Positions 1-6,876 of a stretch of DNA of 27,229 nt are shown here, piece after piece. Source of the stretch: CAZPMO01 sp964587515 (GTDB taxonomy: Bacteria; Pseudomonadota; Alphaproteobacteria; MPNO01); NCBI GenBank assembly GCA_964587515.1, contig CAZPMO010000051.1:1-27229 (forward strand). Reading direction: 5' to 3'. A program made the position numbers and the translations under genes. The notes beneath the pieces are model-generated. The model made no database searches. It had not been told where the DNA came from and saw nothing but the letters and a program-made list of their open reading frames with translations. Each line of letters begins with the position of its first letter. Position 1 is the stretch's first letter.

Positions 1-56
1 ATGTGTTAAGCCTGCCGCCAGCGTTCGTTCTGAGCCAGGATCAAACTCTCAAGTTT
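1..56 (-). rRNA. rrs: 16S ribosomal RNA, 5' end only (partial)
   Basis: The reverse complement of this edge contains the universal bacterial 16S start: AGAGTTTGATCCTGGCTCAG at 30-49, followed by AACGAACGCTGGCGGCAGG and CTTAACACAT. The variant after the primer site is the alphaproteobacterial form. The gene runs out of the window to the left, so only about 56 nt are present. The mature 5' end at about 56 is set by counting back seven bases from the conserved AGAGTTTG, as in E. coli numbering. The promoter and leader upstream support a complete rRNA operon. Confidence 0.96.
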
Positions 57-107
57 GATGTTACCTCACCAAGATGCCGAAACATCTCGGATCAGCCAGG
101 AGTTTGC

Positions 108-151
108 CTAGCACAAGCGTACGCATAGCTAGAATGCGCACGCTTGGCTAG
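108..151 (-). other. rRNA leader stem-loop, likely processing stem
   Basis: The arms at 108-126 and 134-151 are near-perfect inverted repeats. CTAGC begins the left arm and GCTAG ends the right arm, with AAGCGT/ACGCTT inside, one bulged base and a 7-nt loop at 127-133. It lies between the rRNA promoter and the mature 16S end, where precursor leaders form local structure used in processing. The role is inferred from position. It could also be only a local leader fold. Confidence 0.55.
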
Positions 152-200
152 ACGTACTCGAAACAGCACGCCGCCGCCTGCGCATCCCTTCCATAATTCA

Positions 201-214
201 CAATAACAAAGAGC
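201..214 (-). promoter_or_regulatory. rRNA boxA antitermination element
   Basis: On the minus strand this reads GCTCTTTGTTATTG, a close match to the boxA core GCTCTTTAACA/GCTCTTTGACATTG used by Nus-factor antitermination in rRNA leaders. It sits about 85 nt downstream of the predicted start site and about 150 nt before the 16S 5' end, the normal place. The AT-rich run and the following GAAGGGATGCG also resemble alphaproteobacterial rRNA leaders. Confidence 0.75.
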
Positions 215-296
215 GCGGTTCCTCATCCAGCCGTTCCCGTCGGGACCGTCCGTCCTGAGAAACCATGCGGCGGGCGGTAACCTGTCGCGGATGGGG

Positions 297-326
297 GTTA
301 TAGGCGTTGCCAATCACCACTGTCAA
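297..326 (-). promoter_or_regulatory. Strong rRNA operon promoter
   Basis: On the minus strand there is a perfect -35 TTGACA (321-326), an 18-bp spacer and a -10 TATAAC (297-302). A start near 290 would give a leader of about 235 nt before 16S. This is by far the best sigma70-type match in the window and it faces the 16S gene. No second rRNA promoter of similar quality is visible upstream. Confidence 0.85.
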
Positions 327-601
327 ACGGTTTCTCAAAGAAACATTGCTCGAGAAATCCGGTCGTCGGACGGGATTTCCGCGGCGGCGGCGCGGCGCTC
401 CTGATTACCGAATCAGGGGTCGGACTCATGGCCCGATGGAACCCGATTTTAAAAGTAAATAATTCTTTAATATCAGATACTTATAAGGGAAACACAGAAC
501 GCCCGAACGGACCGAACAATGGTTGACCCGCTTGTTGGCGCGTGAGACCGTGGCGCCGCCCGGGTCTGACTGAGAATTGCGCCAACGGTGATAGAGACAA
601 A
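327..601. other. Gene-free divergent intergenic region
   Basis: No convincing gene lies between the rRNA promoter and the lipoprotein gene; the short ORFs here have no recognisable features. It holds an AT-rich island (about 441-490) that stands out from the GC-rich background and contains TATAAG at 482-487. It also has a short perfect palindrome CTGATT-ACCG-AATCAG at 401-416 and a possible weak plus-strand -35 (TTGACC, 522-527). The promoter of the plus-strand lipoprotein gene must lie here, but I cannot place it with confidence. Confidence 0.5.
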
Positions 602-1084
602 ATGACGCGACTCGCCGCCGCCTTTTCCTCCCTTGCGATCGCCGCAATCGGACTCGCCGCCTGCTCGGAATTGCCCAGAATTCTGCCCAGTAGTAAACCG
701 GCCGCGTCGAATTCGCCGCAGCCCCGCATCGGTTTCTCGCAATTCCCGGACCTGCCAATCCCCAGCGGCGCGAAGATGGATCTCGACCGTTCGCTGGTGC
801 TGGGTTCGCGCGATGCGTGGATCGGGCGGCTGGCGATGAAGATCGATCGCAACGCGACCTCGATCTATGATTTCTACAGCCGTGAAATGGTGAAGTTCGG
901 CTGGCGCGAAATCACCTCGGTGCGCTCGGAAGTCAGCGTGCTGAGCTACGAACAGGCCGGGCGCGTCGCGACCCTGCAAATCCGGGAAGCCCGTTTCGGC
1001 CGGGCCGAGATCGACATCACCATCTCGCCCAGAGGCAAGCCCCCGCAACCCATGGGCCCACCCGAACCGCCGCCGTTCAAGTAA
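602..1084 (+). CDS. Predicted outer-membrane/periplasmic lipoprotein of unknown function
   Basis: From ATG 602 the 160-aa product starts with a classic lipoprotein signal: MTR, a hydrophobic stretch, then the lipobox L18-A-A-C21. The mature part (about 139 aa) begins with a short Pro/Ser-rich linker. A compact alpha/beta domain follows (about residues 50-140, with motifs FPDLPIPSGA and SIYDFYSREMVKFGW), and then a Pro-rich tail. An in-frame ATG at 542 would add 20 residues ahead of the signal peptide and spoil it, so 602 is preferred. It stands alone, divergent from the rRNA operon and converging on the cupin gene with a 13-bp gap. I do not recognise the family. The lipoprotein assignment is firm; function is unknown. 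Confidence 0.85.
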   Translation: MTRLAAAFSSLAIAAIGLAACSELPRILPSSKPAASNSPQPRIGFSQFPDLPIPSGAKMDLDRSLVLGSRDAWIGRLAMKIDRNATSIYDFYSREMVKFGWREITSVRSEVSVLSYEQAGRVATLQIREARFGRAEIDITISPRGKPPQPMGPPEPPPFK

Positions 1085-1097
1085 GAAGCGCCGCGCC

Positions 1098-1646
1098 CTA
1101 CCCCCGCGCGCCGAACTCCTCGAACAGGCGCATGTTCTTGTCGATATCATAGGCTTGTTCGGTGAGCGTTTCCGCGTCCCATTCGTTGCGGGGGGTGGTA
1201 AAGAAATCGCCGCCATAGACGTGAATCGCGCCGGTCAGGCGCGGGATCGGGTTGTTCACGGAATGGATGATGTCGCGGCCAAGCGGCGCGGTATCGGTGA
1301 CCCTGAGCGAACGCGCGCCGGCCGCCTCAACGTGGCCGTCCTTCGCGTCGGGCACCCGGCGCCAGAAGATATTGTCTTCGCAGCCGGTATAGACCCCGAT
1401 CACCGCCCACATCTCATGGTTATGCGGCATGATGGTCATCCACGGCGGCCAGACGACGTTGATGATCGTCAGTTCATCGGAATTGAAAAGTTTCTCGACG
1501 CCGCCGACGGACGGCTCGCCGAGCGCCGACAATATGGCGTTCGGGTCTTCGGCGGCCGCGGCCACCACCTCGGCGACCGCCTTGTGGCTGTCATCCTCGC
1601 GCACGGCGGCGAGGCAGTCGGCGATGAAACGTTCTTTGTCGAACAC
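1098..1646 (-). CDS. Cysteine-dioxygenase-like cupin metalloenzyme
   Basis: This 182-aa protein looks like the small double-stranded beta-helix metalloenzymes related to cysteine/thiol dioxygenases. Probable iron ligands are H75 and H77 in PHNHEMW and H128 in IIHSV; the 51-residue spacing to the third His is close to that of cysteine dioxygenase. A later I-H142-V-Y144 matches the conserved H-x-Y of those enzymes, but the Ser two places before that His is Ala140. The expected role is O2-dependent oxidation of a small thiol such as cysteine or 3-mercaptopropionate. The substrate cannot be read from sequence, and a non-thiol cupin is possible. The EamA exporter gene lies 32 bp downstream on the same strand and begins about 940 bp upstream, so the two may be co-expressed. 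Confidence 0.8.
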   Translation of the reverse strand: MFDKERFIADCLAAVREDDSHKAVAEVVAAAAEDPNAILSALGEPSVGGVEKLFNSDELTIINVVWPPWMTIMPHNHEMWAVIGVYTGCEDNIFWRRVPDAKDGHVEAAGARSLRVTDTAPLGRDIIHSVNNPIPRLTGAIHVYGGDFFTTPRNEWDAETLTEQAYDIDKNMRLFEEFGARG

Positions 1647-1678
1647 GGCGCATCCTCCATGAATTACCTGCGCGGAGC

Positions 1679-2590
1679 CTAATCCCCCGACGACGCCTTC
1701 GGCAAGGCCGTTCGCCGGTTCGCGCAGAGGATCGCGAAGGTAATCAACACGAACCCCGCGAAATTCTCCCAGGTGATCGCCTCGCCCAGCATCAAGGTGC
1801 CCAGCAAAATCGCCACCAGCGGATTGACGCCGACCGCGACGGCGGCCTGGGTCGGTGTGGCGTAGGCCAGCCCCTTGATGAACATCAGGATCATCAGCGC
1901 GCCGCCGGGGAACGCGAGCCCTACGACCACCAGCCAGCCGGTGGCGCTAATATCGAGCGATCCGCCGAACGGGTCTCCGAAGGCGACGGCCACCGGCCCC
2001 AGCGCCATCGCGCCGATCAGCATCGACCATGCGGTCAAAGCGAGGCCGTCATATTTCGCGACGTATCGCGGCGCGAACACGACGTAGCTCGCCGACAGGG
2101 ACGCGCCGATAAACATGATGATATCGCCGCGCGTCGCGTTGGGCGCGCTCGCCGGATCCTGAACGCCGACCGCAATCCAGACGCCCGAGATCGCGAATGC
2201 CACGGCGGCCGCCTTCCAGGGCGTCACCCGCTCGATCCGGAACAGCGCGCCCAGGATCATAGTGATCAGCGGCATCGTCGCATAGACCAGCGCACCACGC
2301 GCCGCCGTGGTGTCGGCCAGCGCGCGTGCGAAGCAATAGGGAAAGGCGCCGTAAAACGTCACCGCGAGAATCAGGATTGCGAGCCGGTCGCGACGGTCGA
2401 TGCGCAACCGCCGACCCTGAACCGTCACCAGGGCGATCAGCAAAAGCGCGGCCAGCCCGTATCGCACATGGGCCAGCGTGAAAGCATCGGTCTCGGGGAT
2501 CACATAACGGGTGAATACCACGGTGAAGCCGCCGATTGCGGCTGCGCCGCCCACCAGCGAAAAGCCGATCAAAGCGTTTCGGTCCAGCAC
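1679..2590 (-). CDS. EamA/DMT-family inner-membrane transporter
   Basis: A 303-aa, very hydrophobic protein with about ten transmembrane helices and two EamA halves (roughly residues 5-135 and 150-290), the standard layout of drug/metabolite transporters that export amino acids or metabolites. The open frame extends far upstream to 3001 and would run under the divergent gene. I chose GTG at 2590 because AGAGAGG lies 7 nt before it and because the EamA domain begins at once (VLDRNALIGFSLVGG). The second half carries the typical TPTQAAVAVGVNPLVAILLG region. It lies just upstream of the cupin gene on the same strand. The substrate is unknown. Confidence 0.88.
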   Translation of the reverse strand: MLDRNALIGFSLVGGAAAIGGFTVVFTRYVIPETDAFTLAHVRYGLAALLLIALVTVQGRRLRIDRRDRLAILILAVTFYGAFPYCFARALADTTAARGALVYATMPLITMILGALFRIERVTPWKAAAVAFAISGVWIAVGVQDPASAPNATRGDIIMFIGASLSASYVVFAPRYVAKYDGLALTAWSMLIGAMALGPVAVAFGDPFGGSLDISATGWLVVVGLAFPGGALMILMFIKGLAYATPTQAAVAVGVNPLVAILLGTLMLGEAITWENFAGFVLITFAILCANRRTALPKASSGD

Positions 2591-2635
2591 GCAAAGGCCT
2601 CTCTGGGTTCGCGGAAGATCTCGCCGCGCCGGGCG

Positions 2636-2664
2636 CTTTTCGCAACTTTCGCCACCCCCGTCAA
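2636..2664 (-). promoter_or_regulatory. Possible promoter of the EamA-cupin unit
   Basis: The minus strand has TTGACG (2659-2664), a 17-bp spacer and a poor -10 GAAAAG (2636-2641), some 45 nt upstream of the GTG start. The -35 and spacing are good and the -10 is weak, so this is only a candidate within the 126-bp divergent gap. Confidence 0.25.
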
Positions 2665-2716
2665 TTCCCGTAAGATCGGCGGAATGTCCCGGATAACAGC
2701 CCACGGATAAGATGCC

Positions 2717-3880
2717 ATGACCAACGCTGACCGCACCCCGAAAGCGGAAGACCTCACCATCGATCTCGACGGGCGAAAGTTCCAGGCCTGCGTCGCGGTC
2801 CACCATTCGGGATCGGGGCCGGGATTGCTGGTGCTGACCGGCCGGCCGCCGTCGGATATGGGCACGCGCGCGCTGGTCAATCTGTTCGCCGAGGAAGGCT
2901 ATGTGGCGCTTGCGCCGGCGCTCGCGGGCGATGTGGTCGCGGCGGCGAAGGCGTTGCGCTCCTTGCCGCAGCACGACGGCAAAATCGCGGCCCTGATCCA
3001 TGGCGAGGCCGCGGCGCCGGCCTGCAGGGCGGCGGCCGAGGCCGGGCTCGCCGCAATCGTCGCCTTCGATGCGCCGGAACTTGCCGGCGACCTCGACTTG
3101 CTGGCCGGAGTCCCCTGCCCGCTCCTGCTGCAGTTCGGCACGCTGGACGATCCGGAGGCCGCGTCCGCGGCCGGGCGGCTACGCGACGAGAAGACCCGGC
3201 GCGATGGCTCCGCGGTATGCGCGTGGGCGGACGCGCGGCCGGGTTTCGCGATGCCGGGTCACGACGCCTTCGACAAGCGCGTCGACGGGCTCGCCCATTC
3301 GCGCACGCTGGAGATGATCCGGCGCGAGATGGGTCCCTATTACGATTTCATCGCGCTGTTCGACGAACATGTCCGCCATGAGTTCGTGACCCGCGACGCC
3401 ACCGCCACCATGGCGACCATGGTCGACGAGCCCTATGTCAATCACGCGCCGACCCTGGCCGGCGGCGTCGGGCACGACCATCTGAAACGTTTTTACAAGT
3501 ATCATTTCGTCGATCAGAACTCGGCCGAGCGCGAAAGCGTGACCATCGCCCATAGGCTGGGACCCGACCGGGTGGTGATCGAACAGATCGCGCGCTTCCG
3601 CCACGATCAGGTGCTCGACCGCTATTTCCCCAACATCGAACCGACCGGCAAGATCGTGGAAATTTCGATCACGCTGTGCGTGCGCTTTCGCGGCGACCGG
3701 GTGTGCCACGAACATATTTACTGGGATCAGGGCTCGGCATTGGCGCAGATCGGCGCGATCGACGCCACCGACCTTCCCATCGCCGGACCGGAAGCGGCGC
3801 GGAAGCTGATGGACGAGACCCGCCCGTCAAACGTGTTCATGCGGGAAAGCTGGAAGACCAGCGAGGGCAAGCCGCTTTAG
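2717..3880 (+). CDS. Dienelactone-hydrolase-like domain fused to an NTF2/SnoaL-like domain
   Basis: A 387-aa two-domain protein. Residues 10-200 follow the dienelactone hydrolase alpha/beta fold (LLVLTGRPPSDMGTRALVNLFAEEGYVALAPAL; later LLLQFGTLDDPE and ARPGFAMPGHDAFD). The nucleophile elbow, normally GYCLGG, is IHGEAA here, putting Gly96 where the catalytic Cys should be, and the HGF motif has Pro175 in place of His. The hydrolase half is therefore probably not catalytic. Residues 208-370 form an NTF2/SnoaL-like domain (YYDFIALFDEHV...YVNHAPTLAGGVG...FYKYHFV), as in polyketide-cyclase-like and carboxymethylenebutenolidase-annotated proteins. Its stop codon abuts the stop of the convergent MFS gene with no gap. 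The biological role is unknown. Confidence 0.8.
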   Translation: MTNADRTPKAEDLTIDLDGRKFQACVAVHHSGSGPGLLVLTGRPPSDMGTRALVNLFAEEGYVALAPALAGDVVAAAKALRSLPQHDGKIAALIHGEAAAPACRAAAEAGLAAIVAFDAPELAGDLDLLAGVPCPLLLQFGTLDDPEAASAAGRLRDEKTRRDGSAVCAWADARPGFAMPGHDAFDKRVDGLAHSRTLEMIRREMGPYYDFIALFDEHVRHEFVTRDATATMATMVDEPYVNHAPTLAGGVGHDHLKRFYKYHFVDQNSAERESVTIAHRLGPDRVVIEQIARFRHDQVLDRYFPNIEPTGKIVEISITLCVRFRGDRVCHEHIYWDQGSALAQIGAIDATDLPIAGPEAARKLMDETRPSNVFMRESWKTSEGKPL

Positions 3881-5137
3881 TCAGCGCGCCGAAGCCGCCT
3901 CGTGCTCGGCCAGCGTGTTTTCGATCACGCGACGCTGGCGGAACGCCCACAGGAACGCGGCGAGGCACAGCAGCCCGGCGCCGATGACGGGCGGGCGAAG
4001 CCCGACGAACTCCGCCAACACACCCGAGACCAGCGCGCCCATGGCGGGACAGCCGAGCCAGATGATGCCGTAGATCGACATCGCGCGGCCGCGCATGTGA
4101 TCGACGACCACGCTCTGCACCACCGTCTGGCTGGAGATGCCGCCGGTCACCGACGCCGCGCCGACCACCGCGAGCGCCGCCACCGCGAGCCAGAATTCGC
4201 CGGTCATCGCGAAGGCCGTCAACGAAAGGCCCAGCACCACGACGCTGGCGACGACGACGCGGGTCAGCCAGGCCTGGCGTCCCCACTGGGCGAACCACAG
4301 ACCGGCCACGGTCGCGCCGAACCCCGCCGACGACAGCAACCAAGCGAAGCCGTCGGCGCCGCGCTGGAATATATCGACGGCGAAGCCGGGCAGCAGTTCC
4401 ATCACCGGGCGGCCGAGAAAGGACGTCGCGATCAGGATGATCAATATGGGCGCGATCGCCTTGTGCGTGAAAGCGTAGCGAAAACCGGCGGCGATTTCGC
4501 CCGGCACCTCGGACAGTGACCGGCGCACCACGGTGCGTGGCGGCAGTTTCACCAGGAACAGCGCGATGATGAAGGAGAAATAGGTTAGCGCGTTGAGCGC
4601 AAAGGCCGGGATCACGCCCCAGGTCGCGATGATCACTCCGGCCACGGCCGGACCGATGAACCGCGAGCCATGCCAGACCGAGGAGTTCACCGCGATGACG
4701 GCGGGCAGTTCGTCACGCCCGACCATATTTGCGATGATCGACTGGCGAAACGGCTGGAAGGATGCGTTCAGCGCGCCCAGCAACAGGGTCAGGCCGAACA
4801 GGATTTCCACCGTGATCAACCCGGTCGCGGTCAGCACGGCCAAGGCGAGGGCCTGGGCGGCGCTGATGATCTGAATCACCCGGCCGACAACCAGCCGGTC
4901 GAGCCGGTCGGCGAAAGCGCCCGCGAACGGCCCGATCAGCACCACCGGAAACAAATCGGCGAACCCCATCGCGCCCAGCCAGGCCGCCGATTCGGTCAGC
5001 TCCCAGGTCAGCCACGCGACGCCGGCGCGCTGGATCCAGATTCCAATGACGGACGGTATCGATCCCAGCGTGTAGACGCGAAAGGCCCGATTGCGAAACG
5101 CGGCCGCGATGCCGCCGGGCCGGCGCTGTTTTGACAT
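3881..5137 (-). CDS. MFS exporter, EntS/MFS_3-like
   Basis: About 418 aa with twelve predicted transmembrane segments and a short basic N-terminus, resembling the MFS_3 (enterobactin-exporter-like) group. Features include an early GIWIQRAGVAWLTWELT segment, the loop GPFAGAFADRLDR between helices 2 and 3 (the motif-A position), and FQPFRQSIIANMV. It probably exports a small molecule by proton antiport; the substrate is unknown. Start choice is uncertain. ATG 5137 precedes MSKQRR, but the only good ribosome site (AAAGGA at about 5153-5158) is better spaced for TTG at 5146, which would add three residues. The protein ends exactly where the convergent gene ends. Confidence 0.87.
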   Translation of the reverse strand: MSKQRRPGGIAAAFRNRAFRVYTLGSIPSVIGIWIQRAGVAWLTWELTESAAWLGAMGFADLFPVVLIGPFAGAFADRLDRLVVGRVIQIISAAQALALAVLTATGLITVEILFGLTLLLGALNASFQPFRQSIIANMVGRDELPAVIAVNSSVWHGSRFIGPAVAGVIIATWGVIPAFALNALTYFSFIIALFLVKLPPRTVVRRSLSEVPGEIAAGFRYAFTHKAIAPILIILIATSFLGRPVMELLPGFAVDIFQRGADGFAWLLSSAGFGATVAGLWFAQWGRQAWLTRVVVASVVVLGLSLTAFAMTGEFWLAVAALAVVGAASVTGGISSQTVVQSVVVDHMRGRAMSIYGIIWLGCPAMGALVSGVLAEFVGLRPPVIGAGLLCLAAFLWAFRQRRVIENTLAEHEAASAR

Positions 5138-5471
5138 GACCGGCAAAGGGCCATCCTTTGCCCGGCGGGGCAACCAAAAAAAGCGTCGCGTTCAGGGCGA
5201 TCGGGTGAATAGCATCCACGTGGCCCCAAGAAAAAATTGTCACCCCGGCCCCCGAGCCGGGGTCCAGCGGTGGCGGCGTGTAGCGATGGTATTGTATGAG
5301 GCGCTCGGTCTTGAACGAGGAACCCGTCTGTCCTTTTGAAACCGCTGGGCCCCGGCTCGGGGGCCGGGGTGACGGGAGGGGTATGGCAGGGACCTTACCG
5401 CATCGACGTTCGCCGGATTGCCCCCGCGCCGCGTTGGCGTCCGTCTAGAAATATCGATAGGATCGGCCACC
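5138..5471. other. Intergenic region carrying a palindromic repeat element
   Basis: The 334 bp between the divergent MFS gene and the DUF1194 gene have no supported ORF. The centre (5239-5373) is the inverted-repeat element listed separately. The stretch next to the MFS gene contains an A-run (5173-5182). The stretch before the DUF1194 gene contains an AT-richer CTAGAAATATCGATAGGA just ahead of its start. I could not identify clear promoters for either gene. Confidence 0.5.
5239..5373. repeat. REP/MITE-like palindromic element with 32-bp inverted arms
   Basis: The left arm 5239-5270 (begins GTCACCCCGGCCCCCGAGC) and right arm 5342-5373 (ends GGGGGCCGGGGTGAC) are inverted repeats matching at 31 of 32 positions, the mismatch being A/G, and enclose 71 bp. 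Each arm is also an imperfect palindrome around CCGGC..GCCGG. The GTCACCCCGG...CCGGGGTCCAG pattern is like dispersed intergenic repeats common in alphaproteobacterial genomes. There is no ORF inside and no U-run, so it is neither a full insertion sequence nor a typical terminator. No other copy occurs in this window. Confidence 0.85.
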
Positions 5472-6191
5472 ATGTTTGGAATTGGGATTCGAATTTCCTT
5501 GGCAATGGGACTCGCGGTGGCTATTGGGATCCACCCCGCCCTCGCCCAGCGCACGCCTGTCGATCTGGAGCTCGCCTTCGTGGTCGACGCGTCTGGCAGC
5601 ATCGACGAGGACGAAACCCGGCTTCAGCGTCAGGGCTATGTGGACGCGCTGGCCAACCCCCGCGTGCAGCGGGCCATCACCGGCGGTTTCCTGCGCGCCG
5701 TCGCGGTGTCCTATATCGAGTTCGCGGCCGATGGCTGCGCGAGCCTCGGCGTCGGCTGGACGCGTGTCGCCAATGCGGCGGACGCAAAATCGTTCGGCGC
5801 GCGAATTCTGGCCCGGCCGCGCATGTTCTGCCCCGGCGGCAACGCCATCGGCGAAGCCATCGCCTTCGCCACCGACTCGATCGAGAGCAACAAATTCGAG
5901 GGCACGCGCCGGGTGATCGATGTTTCCGGCGACGGCCCCAATACGCTGGGCCTGCCGGTCGAGCTGGCGCGCAACGCGGCGGTCGCGAAACGCATCACCG
6001 TCAACGGGCTGGTCATCGAACGCCCGATGATGCCGGACCTCGACGACTATTTCCGGAACGCGGTGACCGGCGGGCCGGGATCGTTCGTCATCAAGGCGGA
6101 AAGCCGCGCCACTTTCGCCAAGGCGATCCTGAAGAAGCTGATTCTCGAGATCGCGGGCGAGCCGCCGGTAATTCGCGCGGCGCGACGTTGA
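5472..6191 (+). CDS. Exported DUF1194 (von Willebrand A-like) protein
   Basis: From ATG 5472 (AGGA nine bases upstream) the product is 239 aa, with a signal peptide ending at about ALA25 (HPALA-Q). An in-frame ATG at 5418 would place 18 non-hydrophobic residues before the signal and is rejected. The mature protein matches the DUF1194 group: VDLELAFVVDASGS supplies a MIDAS-type DxSxS at residues 39-43, and a later VIDVSGDGPN gives the Asp region. At the place where VWA domains usually have a metal-binding Thr, the sequence is PGGNAIGEAI with Asn124. It is probably a periplasmic metal-dependent binding protein. The partner is unknown and no chaperone or secretion gene is adjacent. Confidence 0.85.
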   Translation: MFGIGIRISLAMGLAVAIGIHPALAQRTPVDLELAFVVDASGSIDEDETRLQRQGYVDALANPRVQRAITGGFLRAVAVSYIEFAADGCASLGVGWTRVANAADAKSFGARILARPRMFCPGGNAIGEAIAFATDSIESNKFEGTRRVIDVSGDGPNTLGLPVELARNAAVAKRITVNGLVIERPMMPDLDDYFRNAVTGGPGSFVIKAESRATFAKAILKKLILEIAGEPPVIRAARR

Positions 6192-6208
6192 GCCGCGCCC
6201 CTTCCCGG

Positions 6209-6237
6209 TTGCCGTTTGGCCGCGTTGGCCGCATCAT
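6209..6237 (+). promoter_or_regulatory. Possible promoter of the VOC-amidohydrolase operon
   Basis: TTGCCG (6209-6214), a 17-bp spacer and CATCAT (6232-6237) make a 4/6 plus 4/6 match, about 36 bp before the VOC start codon. The spacer holds a direct repeat of TTGGCCGC. It is the best candidate in the 82-bp gap, but the match is weak. Confidence 0.25.
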
Positions 6238-6273
6238 CGAAACATATGCGACAGACAATAAGGAGACACGGCC

Positions 6274-6876
6274 ATGCCAAGAGGAGTGATCGACCTGGAA
6301 GCGCTGCAAAGCGATGAGATCCAGGCGCTAAAGAACACGCCGACGCCGGAAGGCCTGCCTTTCAACATCACCAAGCTCGGCCATATGGTCCTGAAGGTCC
6401 AGGATCTCGAACACTCGGTGAGTTTCTATACGCAAGTGCTCGGGCTCAAGGTCTCGGACGCCTACCCGGACAATATGATTCCGGGTCGCATGGTGTTCAT
6501 GCGCTTCAACAACGACCATCACGGGATTGCCCTGATTGGCGGCGCGGAGAAGGACTCCGAGAATGTCGAGGTGCACCACCTCGCGTTCGAAGTGGCGACC
6601 CTCGACGAGGTGCTGCGCGCCCGCGATCACCTGCGCGAGCATCAGGTAAAGATCGAGTTCGACGGACGCCGCCGCGCCGGCCAGCAGATCGCCGTGGAAT
6701 TCCGCGACCCCGACAATCACATGCTGGAAATTTACTGGTGCATCGATCAGATCGGCAGCGACGGGCGCACCCGCCCACCCGAGGAATGGATCGAGGAGCA
6801 CTCCATCGAAGACGCCATCGACAGCGCCCCGCCGGGGCAGGACACGACCCTCTACGATCCCACGCTGAGGAAATAA
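6274..6876 (+). CDS. VOC-superfamily (glyoxalase/extradiol dioxygenase-like) protein
   Basis: A 200-aa protein with one vicinal-oxygen-chelate module of two beta-alpha-beta-beta-beta units: KLGHMVLKVQDLEHSVSFYT at 34-53 and EVHHLAFEVATLDEVL at 99-114, ending RDPDNHMLEIYW at 144-155. Likely metal ligands are H37, H102 and E152. A 30-residue N-terminal and a 45-residue C-terminal extension lie outside the fold. One module suggests a dimer with shared sites. AAGGAGA lies 8 nt before ATG. Its TAA overlaps the ATG of the amidohydrolase (TAATG), showing tight coupling. The reaction (ring cleavage, isomerisation or lyase) cannot be assigned from sequence. Confidence 0.88.
   Translation: MPRGVIDLEALQSDEIQALKNTPTPEGLPFNITKLGHMVLKVQDLEHSVSFYTQVLGLKVSDAYPDNMIPGRMVFMRFNNDHHGIALIGGAEKDSENVEVHHLAFEVATLDEVLRARDHLREHQVKIEFDGRRRAGQQIAVEFRDPDNHMLEIYWCIDQIGSDGRTRPPEEWIEEHSIEDAIDSAPPGQDTTLYDPTLRK

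Noticed and set aside
92..313. Short minus-strand open frame in the rRNA leader
   Set aside because: It falls in the 16S leader with its processing stem and boxA, and has no ribosome site or family resemblance.
2591..3001. Long N-terminal extension of the EamA gene to 3001
   Set aside because: It would overlap the divergent fusion gene by 285 bp and encodes Arg-rich non-membrane sequence; GTG 2590 has a good ribosome site.
5239..5373. The inverted repeat as an intrinsic terminator or as ends of an insertion sequence
   Set aside because: There is no T-run, the arms are 71 bp apart, the flanking genes diverge and no transposase frame lies inside.
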